From assembly GCF_017948455.1 (NCBI RefSeq), contig NZ_JAFFSU010000006.1, positions 124,001 through 188,000 on the forward strand: 64,000 bases of DNA, in the 5' to 3' direction. Positions 8,564 to 17,143 of this stretch are shown here, in pieces; the stretch's first letter is position 1; each line of letters opens with the position of its first letter. The position numbers were made by a program, and so were the translations under genes. The DNA comes from Streptomyces sp. GESEQ-4 (GTDB lineage: Bacteria; Actinomycetota; Actinomycetes; Streptomycetales; Streptomycetaceae). A model generated the notes under the pieces. It did not search any database. It was given only the letters and a program-made list of their open reading frames with translations, and had not been told where the DNA came from.

Positions 8564-9571
8564 ATGCCCCTGTGGCCCGTCTACACCGGTACGACCGAGC
8601 CGCACGACGGCATCGACCGGCTGCCGCCGCCCCCGCCCTGGCGGGCCTTCGACGGCGGCCCGGTGCTCGACGCCCCGGACGGGGCCGCCGACGCGTCGGC
8701 CGTCTCCCCGGACCGCACCCATCGCGCCGCGACCTACCGGGCCACCCCGCAGACGGTCCAACTGGTCAACGCGGCCCTGTACTTGCGGCGCCCGCTCCTG
8801 GTGACCGGCCCGCCAGGCACCGGCAAGTCCTCCCTGGTGTACGCGGTCGCGCGCGAGCTGAGCCTCGGCCCGGTCCTGCGCTGGAACATCACCAGCCGCA
8901 GCACCCTGCACGACGGCCTCTACCAGTACGACCCGCTGTCCCGCCTGTACGCGGCCCGGCACACCCCGGCGGCGAAGACCGGCGACGCGGGCGGCATCGA
9001 GGACCATCTGAGGCTGGGCCCCCTCGGCACCGCCCTCCTCCCCTACGCCCGCCCGCGCGCCCTGCTCATCGACGAGATCGACAAGAGCGACCTCGACCTG
9101 CCCAACGACCTGCTGAACGTGCTGGAGGAGGGCCAGTACGAGATCCCCGAACTGATCCGGGGGTCCCGCACGGCCGAGGTCATGATCGACGGCGCCGACC
9201 AGCGGGTGCCGGTGCGGCGCGGCCGGGTGCGCTGCCGGGCCTTCCCCTTCGTCGTCCTCACCAGCAACGGCGAGCGCGAGTTCCCGCCCGCCTTCCTGCG
9301 CCGCTGTGTGACCTTGCGCCTGCGCCAGCCCGACGACGGCCACCTCGCCGACATCGTCCGCGCCCACTTCGACGAGGATCCCGACGCCTACGCGCAGACC
9401 CTCATCGACCGTTTCCTGTCCCGCGTGGGCGGCGGCGACCTCGCCACCGACCAGCTCCTGAACGCCATCTACCTGGCCCGCTCCTCCGACCTGGCCGCCG
9501 AGTCCCTCGACGAGCTGGCCGAGCAGCTGATGCCGTATCTGAGCGAGGCACCGCAGACCGATGCCTTCTGA
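8564..9571 (+). CDS. MoxR-type AAA+ ATPase
   Basis: A 335-residue AAA+ ATPase. Walker A is VTGPPGTGKSS, Walker B ALLIDEIDKSD, sensor 1 LTSNGEREFP and the arginine finger region PAFLRRC. The N-terminal ~60 residues are Pro-rich and not conserved. The ATG at 8564 has GGAGAGAAG ending about 4 bases before it; an ATG 15 bases earlier has no such site. It lies in the protease operon and overlaps the giant protein downstream by 11 bases. MoxR ATPases typically remodel vWA-domain partners; the next gene begins with a vWA-like region and is the likely client. Confidence 0.9.
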   Translation: MPLWPVYTGTTEPHDGIDRLPPPPPWRAFDGGPVLDAPDGAADASAVSPDRTHRAATYRATPQTVQLVNAALYLRRPLLVTGPPGTGKSSLVYAVARELSLGPVLRWNITSRSTLHDGLYQYDPLSRLYAARHTPAAKTGDAGGIEDHLRLGPLGTALLPYARPRALLIDEIDKSDLDLPNDLLNVLEEGQYEIPELIRGSRTAEVMIDGADQRVPVRRGRVRCRAFPFVVLTSNGEREFPPAFLRRCVTLRLRQPDDGHLADIVRAHFDEDPDAYAQTLIDRFLSRVGGGDLATDQLLNAIYLARSSDLAAESLDELAEQLMPYLSEAPQTDAF

Positions 9572-12500
9572 GCGCCCCGGACCGCGCACGCCGCTGCTCC
9601 GCCTGGCCGACATGCTGGCCGAGGCGTCCGGCGGCCCGCACCCGACCCCGCTCGAACTCGCCGAACTGCTGTGGCTGGCCCGCCACATGGAGCCCTCGGC
9701 GGAACCCCCGGCCGCCCCTGCCGCGCAGGCCGCCGCCGATGTCGTACGCCCTCCCGAAGCCGCGCCCCAGACACCACCGCCACCCCCAGCCGGGCATCAG
9801 GACGTCAGCCGGCCCTCCCCTCGCGCCCCGCTTCACCTGCCCGCGCCGACCACGGCACCCCAGTCGACGACCCAACCCCACACGACCCTCCTGGCCCCCG
9901 CGCCCCCGATGCTGCGCCACCCCCTGGCCCTGCAACGCTCCCTGCGCCCGCTCAAGCGCCGTACCGACGCCCCCGACCGGCTCGAACTGGACGAGCGGGC
10001 CACGGCCGACCGCATCGCCCGCCTCGGGGCCGCCCCCGAATGGTGGCTGCCGGTGCTGCGGCCCGCGCGGGAGCGCTGGCTGCGGCTGAACCTGGTGTAC
10101 GACACGGGCCCGACCATGCCGGTCTGGCGCCCTCTGATCCGCGAACTGCACACCGCGCTCGTCCAGTCCGGGATCTTCCGCACGGTCACCCTGCATCGCG
10201 CCCACCCGGACGGCACCGTGCGCTCCCTCCCCCTCCCCGGCGACGGCCGCACGGTCACCCTGCTGGTCAGTGACTGCATGGGCCCGCAATGGCGGCAGGG
10301 TCCGGCCGGCGCCCGCTGGTTCGGCACGCTGGCCCGCTGGGCGCACCGGATGCCGCTGGCCGTCGTACAACCCCTCCCGGAACACCTGTGGCGGGACACC
10401 GCGCTGCCGTCGACGCCGGGCCGTCTGTCGGCACCGCATCCGGCGGCACCGGCGGCCTCGCTCGCGTTCACGCCGTACGACGACGCCCTCGACGCGCCGG
10501 ACGGCACCGGCACCAGCACCGTCCCGCTGCCCGTGCTGGAGCCGGGGCCGCGCTGGCTGGCGAACTGGGCGGCGCTGGTCGCGGCGCCTGGCGGGCAGGA
10601 GTTTCCCGGTTCGGCGGCCCGGCTGGGCGGACCGCTGCCGGCCGCCTCCGACGACCGTACGGACATCACCGGCCTGTCCGCCGAGGAGCTGGTCCTCCGC
10701 TTCCGCGCGACGGCGTCGCCGGAGGCGTTCCGGCTGGCCGGCCATCTCGCGCTGGGCCGCCCGGACCTGCCGGTCATGCGCCTCGTCCAGGCCGCCGTCG
10801 AGCCACGCCCGCGCCCCCAGCATCTCGCCGAGGTGATCCTCAGCGGCATGCTCACCACGGTCCCCGGCCCGGCCGGGTCGTATGCCTTCCGGCCCGGCGT
10901 GGGCGAACTGCTGCTGCGCAGCCTGCCGCGGACAGCGCGGGGGCGTACGGCCGAACTGCTCACCCGAGTGGGCGGGTTGATCGAGGAGCGGGCGGGAGCG
11001 GCGCCGGGTGAGTTCCGGGCGTCCACACCGGCGGCGGGCGGTACGCCGACCGTCGTAGAAGGGGAGGCGTTCGCGACGGTCACCACGGAGAGCGTGCGGC
11101 AGTTGACGGGCGGGGGCACGGGGACGTCGGGGTCCGTGCCGCCGGTTCTCGGCCGCTACCGGATGCTGGGCCTGCTCAGGTCGGACAGAACGCTGTGGCG
11201 GGCCCATGACACCGAGGCGGACCGGACCGTCGTGATCCAGCGGCAGCGGCCGGTCACCGACCCGGAGGGGCGGGAGGCCTTCCTGCGGGAGGCGCGGATT
11301 CTCCAGGGCATCGAGGACCGGGGTGTGGTGACCATCCACGACTTCGGCATCGAGGACAACATCCCGTACGTGGTGATGGAGCATCTGGACGGCATTCCGC
11401 TCAACGCGATGGCGGCGGCGGGCGGTTATGAGCTTCCGTTTCCGCTGCTGGTGTCGATCGGGACGCAGCTCGCGCGGGCCCTGCGGGCCTGCCACCTGTC
11501 CGGCATCTTCCACAAAGGGCTCGAAGCAGGGCAGGTCGTCCTCCTGCCGGACGGCACGGTCAAGATCACCCTCTTCACACCGGGCCGCACCGCCGGCCCT
11601 GATCTGCGGGCCCTGACCGAGGTGCTGCTCGAACTGGCGGCGGCGACCGCGTGGCTGACACGGCCGGTACACCCGGACCAACTGATCCATCTGCCGAGCA
11701 GCTTGCGTCCGCGGTTCGCGGAGGCGATCGACCAGCTGCTGTCCCAGGATCTGAACACTCAGATGCAGGGCCTGGAACAGCTCACCTCCCCGGACCTCCT
11801 GCTGACGGCCAGGGAGGCCTACGAACCCCGCTACCACTACGTCCTGGGTCCCCTGCACGTGGAAGGCCCGACCGGCGACATCCCCATCCCCCGGCACCTC
11901 CGGCCCATGCTCGCGATGCTGCTGCTCAGAAACGGCCGCAAGGTGACCTACGACGAGCTGGCCGCCGGCGTGTGGGACCCGGGCGAGGCGCCACAGGACA
12001 CCGTGGCCGAGCTGGCCCGGCAGGCGTCCGAGCTGCGCGCCCTGCTGGGCCCCGGCACCCTTGCCGTCCAGCCCGACGGCTATGCCCTGCACACGAGCGC
12101 CGACTTCGTGGACCTGATCACGTGCGAACGGCTCGTGGCCCGCACACCCCGCCACCCCTCGCACTACGACCGGGCCCTGGAGCTTTGGCGCGGCGACGAA
12201 CCCCTCGCCGACGTCCCCGGCCCCGCCGCGCACACCGCCCGCGGCCGGCTCCAGCAGCTCCGCCTCGGCCTCTACCGTTCCCGCGCCGAACTCGACCTGG
12301 AGCGCGGCGAGTTGGAGCGCGCCGAGACCGACTTGGCCGAGCTGCTCCGCGCCCATCCCGACCGTGAGGACTTCCGCCGCCTGTACATCACCGCGCTCCG
12401 CCGCCAGGGCCGTACCGAAGACGCGCTCGAGGCGTACGAGGAGTACGAGGTGTCCGGCGGCCAGAATCCGGAACTGCGGACCCTAGGACACGAACTCCGA

Positions 12501-14435
12501 GACGAGCTGGAGAGGTTCGACGACCCTCCGGAGGGCGGGTACGAGGAGCCGGCCGCCGACAGCACCGTCACCGACATCCTGCTCGGTTACGCCGCGGCGG
12601 CCGAGGAGCTGCCGTCGGGGGAGCCACTCCCCGAGGAGGACGTGCCGGTCGACCCGCGCGACGAACTTCCGCCGGAGACGTTCGACAATGCGGACGACGA
12701 GCCGGATGCCGACCAACGCGACTGTGCCGCCTTCGAGTTCGTGGACGGCCCGCCGTCCGAAGAGGCGCTGGAGGGCCTCCGCCGGCTGGTCACGCTCCTG
12801 CTCACGGTGAGTGGTCTCGACTCCGACCAGTACGAACTGGTAGGAGGCCGCACGGGTTTCACAGTCCTGACGGCGCCGTACCTGGACGGGGCTCCCCTCT
12901 TCCGGGCGACCGTGGCGGGGCTGCCGGAGCTGCTGGAGCGCTTGGACGGCCACCGCCTCCGGGCGGAGTTCTGGCAGGCGTGGTTCCGGCCGGACGGCAC
13001 CGAGGAGTACAGCGACCGGCCGGGCGCCGAAGCGGTGACGGCTGCGCTGGACGCGTCCGGTGCGCTGGCGGTCCTCGCCTTCTCGGGCTTCTGGCACGAT
13101 GTCGAGGTCGCCGAGAATCCGTACGCGAACCCGGGGTTGTTCGAGCCGTTGTGGGACGGGACGGGGTGGTGTCTGACGGTCCAGCCCGTCGAGGTGCGCG
13201 AAGCGCCCGCGGCGGACGTCGTGGTCGACATCTCCGGCGCGGCCTACGACGTGGTCACGGCGTCGACCGACCCCGCGGTGCGCGGCCCCTTCCCCATGCC
13301 GGCCGACGGCGGACTCGTACGTGCGGAGAGCGCGTCCGAGGCTGTCGTTCTCTCTCTCCCCGGCGGCGAACTCATCCCTGTGGACTCGTCATTGGCCCGC
13401 GTCGCACCCGATGACGTCCGTGCGACGTGGAGCTACTTCACGGTCGACCTGACGGAGCGCGGCCTCGCGCCCGACGCCGTGCGCGGCGTCGAGGTGAGAT
13501 GGTCCGTCAAGGACCCGGTGAAGGCCGCGAGCAGCCTCGATCTCGACCTGCCCGGCCTATTGACCGAAACGCTGCTCGGCGCGCGGGGCATGTACGGCCA
13601 CGAACTGCGCGAGGCGTTGGCCCGGACGAAGGTGCCCGGCTATGTCATCCACTGGATCCTGCCCGCCGAGTTCCAGAGCGCGACGCTCGGCACCATGCCC
13701 GACTGGTCCCGCCGGGCCAAGGCCTCCTTGACCCTCATCGCCGCCGCCGACGCGGTCATCCTGGCCTTCGAGGACGTGCTGGCCCGTATGTTCGTTGCGG
13801 GCGCCGAGCGGGAGGTGCTGCGGGATGTGGCGCGGCTCATCGCGGAGGTACGTGATCTCGAGGTGCTGACGGGGAAGCCGCTGCTGCCGGGGGGCGGGCC
13901 GGTTCCGCCGCTGGAGGGGCACGCCAACTCCCTCGATCTGCTGAGGGCGTTCGCCGGGCACGGCCTGCTGGCGGAGGAGGTGCGGCGCCGGATGGACGCG
14001 CACGAGGCGCGGGCGGCGGCGACCGCACGGCCCACCCCGCGGTCCGACCAGCTGGTGAGCACCCTGGCCGCGGCGAACGTCCCCTTGGCCGTGGTGACCG
14101 ACAGGGCGCCCGAGCCGGTCAGGAAACACCTGGACCGACGGGGCCTGACCCGGCACGTGACGGGCGGCGTGCACGGCCGCGGCACCGAACTCGCCCTCCT
14201 CATGCCGCACCCGCATGTCCTCCAGCAGGCCCTCGACCGGCTCGGCGTGCCTGCCGCCCGCTGCGTGATGATCGGTTCCACCGTCGCCGAGCAGGCCGCC
14301 GCCCGCGCCATCGGCCTGCCGTTCATCGGCTTCAGCCCGGACGACCGGACCCTGCGGCGACTGCGCGCGGCGGACGCCGAGGCCCCCCTCGTCACGAGCC
14401 TCCGTACGCTCATGAAGGCCGCCCGGTACCGCTGA
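9561..14435 (+). CDS. Giant multidomain protein: SAV_2336-like/vWA-like, pseudokinase, winged helix-BTAD, pseudo-HAD
   Basis: 1624 residues. After a Pro/Ala-rich N-terminus, residues ~110-520 match the SAV_2336 N-domain pattern and contain a vWA-like strand LVYDTGPTM and LLVSDCMG. Residues ~528-740 are a protein-kinase fold with lost catalysis: the VAIK lysine is Gln (VVIQRQ), the HRD loop reads FHKGLEAGQVV and DFG is absent. Residues ~758-985 form an OmpR-like winged helix plus BTAD, as in SARP regulators. Residues ~1395-1615 look like a HAD hydrolase lacking the nucleophile (ILAFEDVLA) with a TDRAPEPV motif II. Residues 990-1390 are unassigned. It probably integrates signals in the trypsin-MoxR system; no enzymatic activity is predicted with confidence. 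Confidence 0.8.
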   Translation: MPSERPGPRTPLLRLADMLAEASGGPHPTPLELAELLWLARHMEPSAEPPAAPAAQAAADVVRPPEAAPQTPPPPPAGHQDVSRPSPRAPLHLPAPTTAPQSTTQPHTTLLAPAPPMLRHPLALQRSLRPLKRRTDAPDRLELDERATADRIARLGAAPEWWLPVLRPARERWLRLNLVYDTGPTMPVWRPLIRELHTALVQSGIFRTVTLHRAHPDGTVRSLPLPGDGRTVTLLVSDCMGPQWRQGPAGARWFGTLARWAHRMPLAVVQPLPEHLWRDTALPSTPGRLSAPHPAAPAASLAFTPYDDALDAPDGTGTSTVPLPVLEPGPRWLANWAALVAAPGGQEFPGSAARLGGPLPAASDDRTDITGLSAEELVLRFRATASPEAFRLAGHLALGRPDLPVMRLVQAAVEPRPRPQHLAEVILSGMLTTVPGPAGSYAFRPGVGELLLRSLPRTARGRTAELLTRVGGLIEERAGAAPGEFRASTPAAGGTPTVVEGEAFATVTTESVRQLTGGGTGTSGSVPPVLGRYRMLGLLRSDRTLWRAHDTEADRTVVIQRQRPVTDPEGREAFLREARILQGIEDRGVVTIHDFGIEDNIPYVVMEHLDGIPLNAMAAAGGYELPFPLLVSIGTQLARALRACHLSGIFHKGLEAGQVVLLPDGTVKITLFTPGRTAGPDLRALTEVLLELAAATAWLTRPVHPDQLIHLPSSLRPRFAEAIDQLLSQDLNTQMQGLEQLTSPDLLLTAREAYEPRYHYVLGPLHVEGPTGDIPIPRHLRPMLAMLLLRNGRKVTYDELAAGVWDPGEAPQDTVAELARQASELRALLGPGTLAVQPDGYALHTSADFVDLITCERLVARTPRHPSHYDRALELWRGDEPLADVPGPAAHTARGRLQQLRLGLYRSRAELDLERGELERAETDLAELLRAHPDREDFRRLYITALRRQGRTEDALEAYEEYEVSGGQNPELRTLGHELRDELERFDDPPEGGYEEPAADSTVTDILLGYAAAAEELPSGEPLPEEDVPVDPRDELPPETFDNADDEPDADQRDCAAFEFVDGPPSEEALEGLRRLVTLLLTVSGLDSDQYELVGGRTGFTVLTAPYLDGAPLFRATVAGLPELLERLDGHRLRAEFWQAWFRPDGTEEYSDRPGAEAVTAALDASGALAVLAFSGFWHDVEVAENPYANPGLFEPLWDGTGWCLTVQPVEVREAPAADVVVDISGAAYDVVTASTDPAVRGPFPMPADGGLVRAESASEAVVLSLPGGELIPVDSSLARVAPDDVRATWSYFTVDLTERGLAPDAVRGVEVRWSVKDPVKAASSLDLDLPGLLTETLLGARGMYGHELREALARTKVPGYVIHWILPAEFQSATLGTMPDWSRRAKASLTLIAAADAVILAFEDVLARMFVAGAEREVLRDVARLIAEVRDLEVLTGKPLLPGGGPVPPLEGHANSLDLLRAFAGHGLLAEEVRRRMDAHEARAAATARPTPRSDQLVSTLAAANVPLAVVTDRAPEPVRKHLDRRGLTRHVTGGVHGRGTELALLMPHPHVLQQALDRLGVPAARCVMIGSTVAEQAAARAIGLPFIGFSPDDRTLRRLRAADAEAPLVTSLRTLMKAARYR

Positions 14436-14666
14436 GCCCGCAGGAGCCCGATACCGCTGAGCCGACAGGACAGGGCGGCGACGCGCCACGTGAAGATCAG
14501 GAATCACCCGTCCAGTCGCACCCCACCCGGCCCCCCACAAGAGGCGGCCCCCGTCACGCCCCCCGCACGATGCGAGGGAGAGGCCCGCCGCCCGGCGGCC
14601 CGCGAAGCGAGGCCGGCCGGCGCGCGTCCGGCGGCCCGCCACGCTCTGCACTCGGGAGGATCTGCC

Positions 14667-15707
14667 GTGACCGACAGCCTGAACCAGTTGCGCCGTTGCC
14701 ATTTCGCCGTCGACCTGGGGGCGGCCCGGACCCGGGTCTATCTGAAGGGGACCGGGCTCGTGGTCGACCAACCGTCGGCGGCGGCCGTGAACACCAGGAA
14801 CGGTGCGCTGATAGCGGTCGGGGAGTCCGCGGAGCGGATGACGGGCCGTACGCCGCCGTTCATCCGGGTCGTCAGGCCCGTATCGGGTGGCAGTGTCGTC
14901 GACATCGAGATGGCGCAGCGGATGCTGCGGCATCTGCTCGGTGACAAGATCCGCCGCTCGCTGCGCCGCAGGCCGTTCCTGCGGGCCGCCGCCTGCACAC
15001 CGCACGACGCGGACCCGCTGGCCCAGCGGGCGACGATCGAGACGCTCGTCGGGCTGGGTGCGCGCCGGGTCGAGCTCGTCGACACGCTGATCGCCGCCGC
15101 CGTCGGCTGCGGGCTGCCCGTCGAGCAGCCGGAGGCCACGATGGTGCTGGTGTGCGGGGCCGCCGCCACGCAGATCGCCGTGCTGTCGTTGGGCGCGATC
15201 GTGACCGCCGAGCGCATCTCCGTGGGCGGCGAGGCCGTCGACCGCGCGATCGTGCAGCACCTGCGGCACCAGCACGAACTGATGCTGCCGAGCCAGTCCG
15301 TACGGCCCCTGCAGCTCGCCCTCTCCGGCAACGGACTCACGCCCCACGGGCCCGCCTCCACCGAGATCCACGGCCGGGACGTCGCCACGGGTCTCGCTCG
15401 TTCCGTGCACGTCGACACGGCCGCCGTACGCGACGTCATCCAGACCCCGCTCACCGCCGTCCTCGACGGCATCGGCAAGGTGCTGCGGGACTGCCCGCCC
15501 GACCTGGTGGCCGACCTGGCCGACCGGGGCGTCATGATGGTCGGCGGAAGCGCCCTGATCCCCGGCCTCGACCAGATGGTCCGCCAGGCGACCGGCATGC
15601 CGGTACACATCGCGGAACGGCCCGACGTGTGTGCCGTACAGGGCCTCGGCTCCATGCTGGAGGGCGAGATCGAGCCGATCGCGCTGGACACGAGCACGAC
15701 GACCTGA
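14667..15707 (+). CDS. mbl: MreB-like actin homologue Mbl
   Basis: A 346-residue MreB/Mbl-family protein. It has the phosphate-1 loop FAVDLGAARTRVYLKGTG, the phosphate-2 region VLVCGAAATQIAVLSLGAI and the adenosine motif VMMVGGSALIPGLDQMV; the segment IRVVRPVSGGSVVDIEMAQRML is typical. GTG at 14667 follows GGGAGGA at 6-8 bases and gives the normal MreB start; an earlier frame extension reads through non-conserved GC-rich DNA. In Streptomyces, Mbl acts with MreB in spore-wall assembly. It diverges from MreB at the usual acidic hydrolysis motifs (VCGAAATQ in place of DIGGGT), so nucleotide hydrolysis may be weak. It is separated from the conflict-like cluster by 231 bases of GC-rich DNA with no gene. 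Confidence 0.85.
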   Translation: MTDSLNQLRRCHFAVDLGAARTRVYLKGTGLVVDQPSAAAVNTRNGALIAVGESAERMTGRTPPFIRVVRPVSGGSVVDIEMAQRMLRHLLGDKIRRSLRRRPFLRAAACTPHDADPLAQRATIETLVGLGARRVELVDTLIAAAVGCGLPVEQPEATMVLVCGAAATQIAVLSLGAIVTAERISVGGEAVDRAIVQHLRHQHELMLPSQSVRPLQLALSGNGLTPHGPASTEIHGRDVATGLARSVHVDTAAVRDVIQTPLTAVLDGIGKVLRDCPPDLVADLADRGVMMVGGSALIPGLDQMVRQATGMPVHIAERPDVCAVQGLGSMLEGEIEPIALDTSTTT

Positions 15708-15720
15708 CGACGGACCGGCC

Positions 15721-15772
15721 GCGCCCCGAAGGGGCGCGGGGAACTGCGCGACCAGCCCCAACGGACCCGCAG
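15721..15772 (+). repeat. Dispersed repeat, copy A (hairpin plus GGGAACTGCGCGACCAGCC core)
   Basis: GCGCCCC-GAA-GGGGCGC forms a 7-bp stem, followed by the core GGGGAACTGCGCGACCAGCC and an ACGGACCCGCAG tail. Copies occur at 17053, 22685 and, reversed, 34457. Here it lies between the convergent ends of mbl and a membrane-protein gene and may end transcription. Confidence 0.9.
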
Positions 15773-15796
15773 ACGACAGCGCACCCAGCGGAGCGC

Positions 15797-16933
15797 CTAC
15801 GTGCGGGTGACCGTCCCGCACTCCTCCTCGCGGTCCGGCTCCGGAGTGCGGCTGCGGTCGTACGGGTCGACGGCCGAACCGGAGGGCGAGGGGCCGGAGG
15901 GGACGTCCGAGTCGAAACCGGGGTGGAGGAAACCGTCGTAGACGTCGCAGGCGGAGTTGCCGATCTCCTGGTCGTAGCGCTTGACGGCGATCTTTCCCGG
16001 GGTGACCTGGTAGCGGCCGGGATCGTCGAGGCGGAGGTCGAGCACGCGGCGTACGACGGTCCGGGCCACCTCGGTCGCACCGTCGCCCGCCTTCACGAGC
16101 GGGTAGACGAAGGTGTAGTCGGCGTGCACGGCCAGCGAGCCGTCCTCGCCGGCCCCGAAGGTCATCCGCCCGCGCGTCTTGACGACGTCACCGGCGAGGC
16201 GGACTTCGTCGGGGTCGAAGCGGCTGAACATGGTCAGCGGGTCGTGGTCCTTGTCGGGCTTGCGCAACGACATGTCGAGCAACTCCACAAGCTCCGTCTG
16301 CTTCGGCTCGATCACGCCGAACGCGGTCTCGGGCCGGCCGCCACGCAGCGTGACCGGGTCGAGGTTCGCGTCGACCAGCAACTCCCGGGTCTGCCGCAGG
16401 GCTTGGCCCACTCGCGCCGCGGAGAACGTGCCGACCGCGGTCGCCTTCGGCAGTACGATCCCGGCCGCGCCGTCGGCGTACTCCTTGGCCGGTGACCCGG
16501 CGAACGGATCGGCGAGCGTGGCGGTGTCCGGGGCCACCGAGGACGGCGGTGCGGTGGGGCGGGCGGTTTCGGCGGGCAGCGGGGAGGCGGCGCCGACGTC
16601 GTCCGAGGCGCCGGATCCGAAGGGGTCCCCGGGGAGCAGCGACGGCTTCACCGCCACCAGCGCGACGACGATCGCGACGGGAACGCCGAGGATCGCCCAC
16701 AGCCGCCGGCGCCGTGTCCCGCGCCGCTCCGTCACCCGCCGGTCGGGCCCGGCCCGCCATGCTTCGGGCGCCTGCCCCCGCGCGTCCTGCTCCCGCAACC
16801 GCGCGGTGACCATACGGGCCCGCGCGGACGGTTCCTTCGGCGCCGAGGCCGGGGTCTCCCGCTCCGCGTCCTTGAGGAACCGCTCCCACTCGTCGTCGGA
16901 AATGGGCGTCTCGTCGGACGGCTGTCCGGCCAT
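15797..16933 (-). CDS. Single-pass membrane protein of unknown function
   Basis: 378 residues. An acidic then strongly basic cytoplasmic N-terminus (to ~78, ending RRVTERRGTRRRR) precedes one membrane helix (~79-97, LWAILGVPVAIVVALVAV). A Pro/Ala/Ser-rich linker leads to an extracellular domain (~150-345) with WD/F-rich strands such as FAGSPAKEYADGAAGIVLP and DLRLDDPGRYQVTPGKIAVKRY. Two cysteines near the C-terminus (GNSACDVYDG, EEECGTV) could form a disulfide. GGGGAG precedes the ATG by 7-8 bases. It is transcribed toward mbl. I recognise it as a conserved Streptomyces hypothetical family without assigned function. Confidence 0.85.
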   Translation of the reverse strand: MAGQPSDETPISDDEWERFLKDAERETPASAPKEPSARARMVTARLREQDARGQAPEAWRAGPDRRVTERRGTRRRRLWAILGVPVAIVVALVAVKPSLLPGDPFGSGASDDVGAASPLPAETARPTAPPSSVAPDTATLADPFAGSPAKEYADGAAGIVLPKATAVGTFSAARVGQALRQTRELLVDANLDPVTLRGGRPETAFGVIEPKQTELVELLDMSLRKPDKDHDPLTMFSRFDPDEVRLAGDVVKTRGRMTFGAGEDGSLAVHADYTFVYPLVKAGDGATEVARTVVRRVLDLRLDDPGRYQVTPGKIAVKRYDQEIGNSACDVYDGFLHPGFDSDVPSGPSPSGSAVDPYDRSRTPEPDREEECGTVTRT

Positions 16934-17052
16934 GCTGCTACTCCCCCTCGTTCACCATTGCCCCCAGGGCAGCGTCGCCCCTGCTGGGCGGGGCTGACGC
17001 GCAGGCGCAAGTGTAGATGCGGGTCGGGTGGAAGTCGGCCGACGGTTCGGCA

Positions 17053-17106
17053 GCGCCCCGAAAGGGGCGCGGGGAACTGCGCGACCAGCCACAACGGACC
17101 CGCACA
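17053..17106 (+). repeat. Dispersed repeat, copy B
   Basis: GCGCCCC-GAAA-GGGGCGC stem followed by GGGGAACTGCGCGACCAGCC and CACAACGGACCCGCACAC. It lies 38 bases before the CapA-like gene start and between two divergent genes, so here it cannot simply be a terminator for a gene ending nearby. Confidence 0.9.
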
Positions 17107-17143
17107 CGACCGACGACCGGCCTCTGCCCCTTACGGTGGCTAT

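Noticed and set aside
9402..12356. 984-codon minus-strand frame opposite the giant protein gene
   Set aside because: Extreme GC at third positions keeps antisense frames open; the translation is Arg/Gly/Gln-rich with no domain, and the plus strand carries recognisable domains.
13557..15821. 754-codon minus-strand frame spanning the giant protein end and mbl
   Set aside because: Antisense mirror of two real genes, crosses their boundary and shows no family motif.
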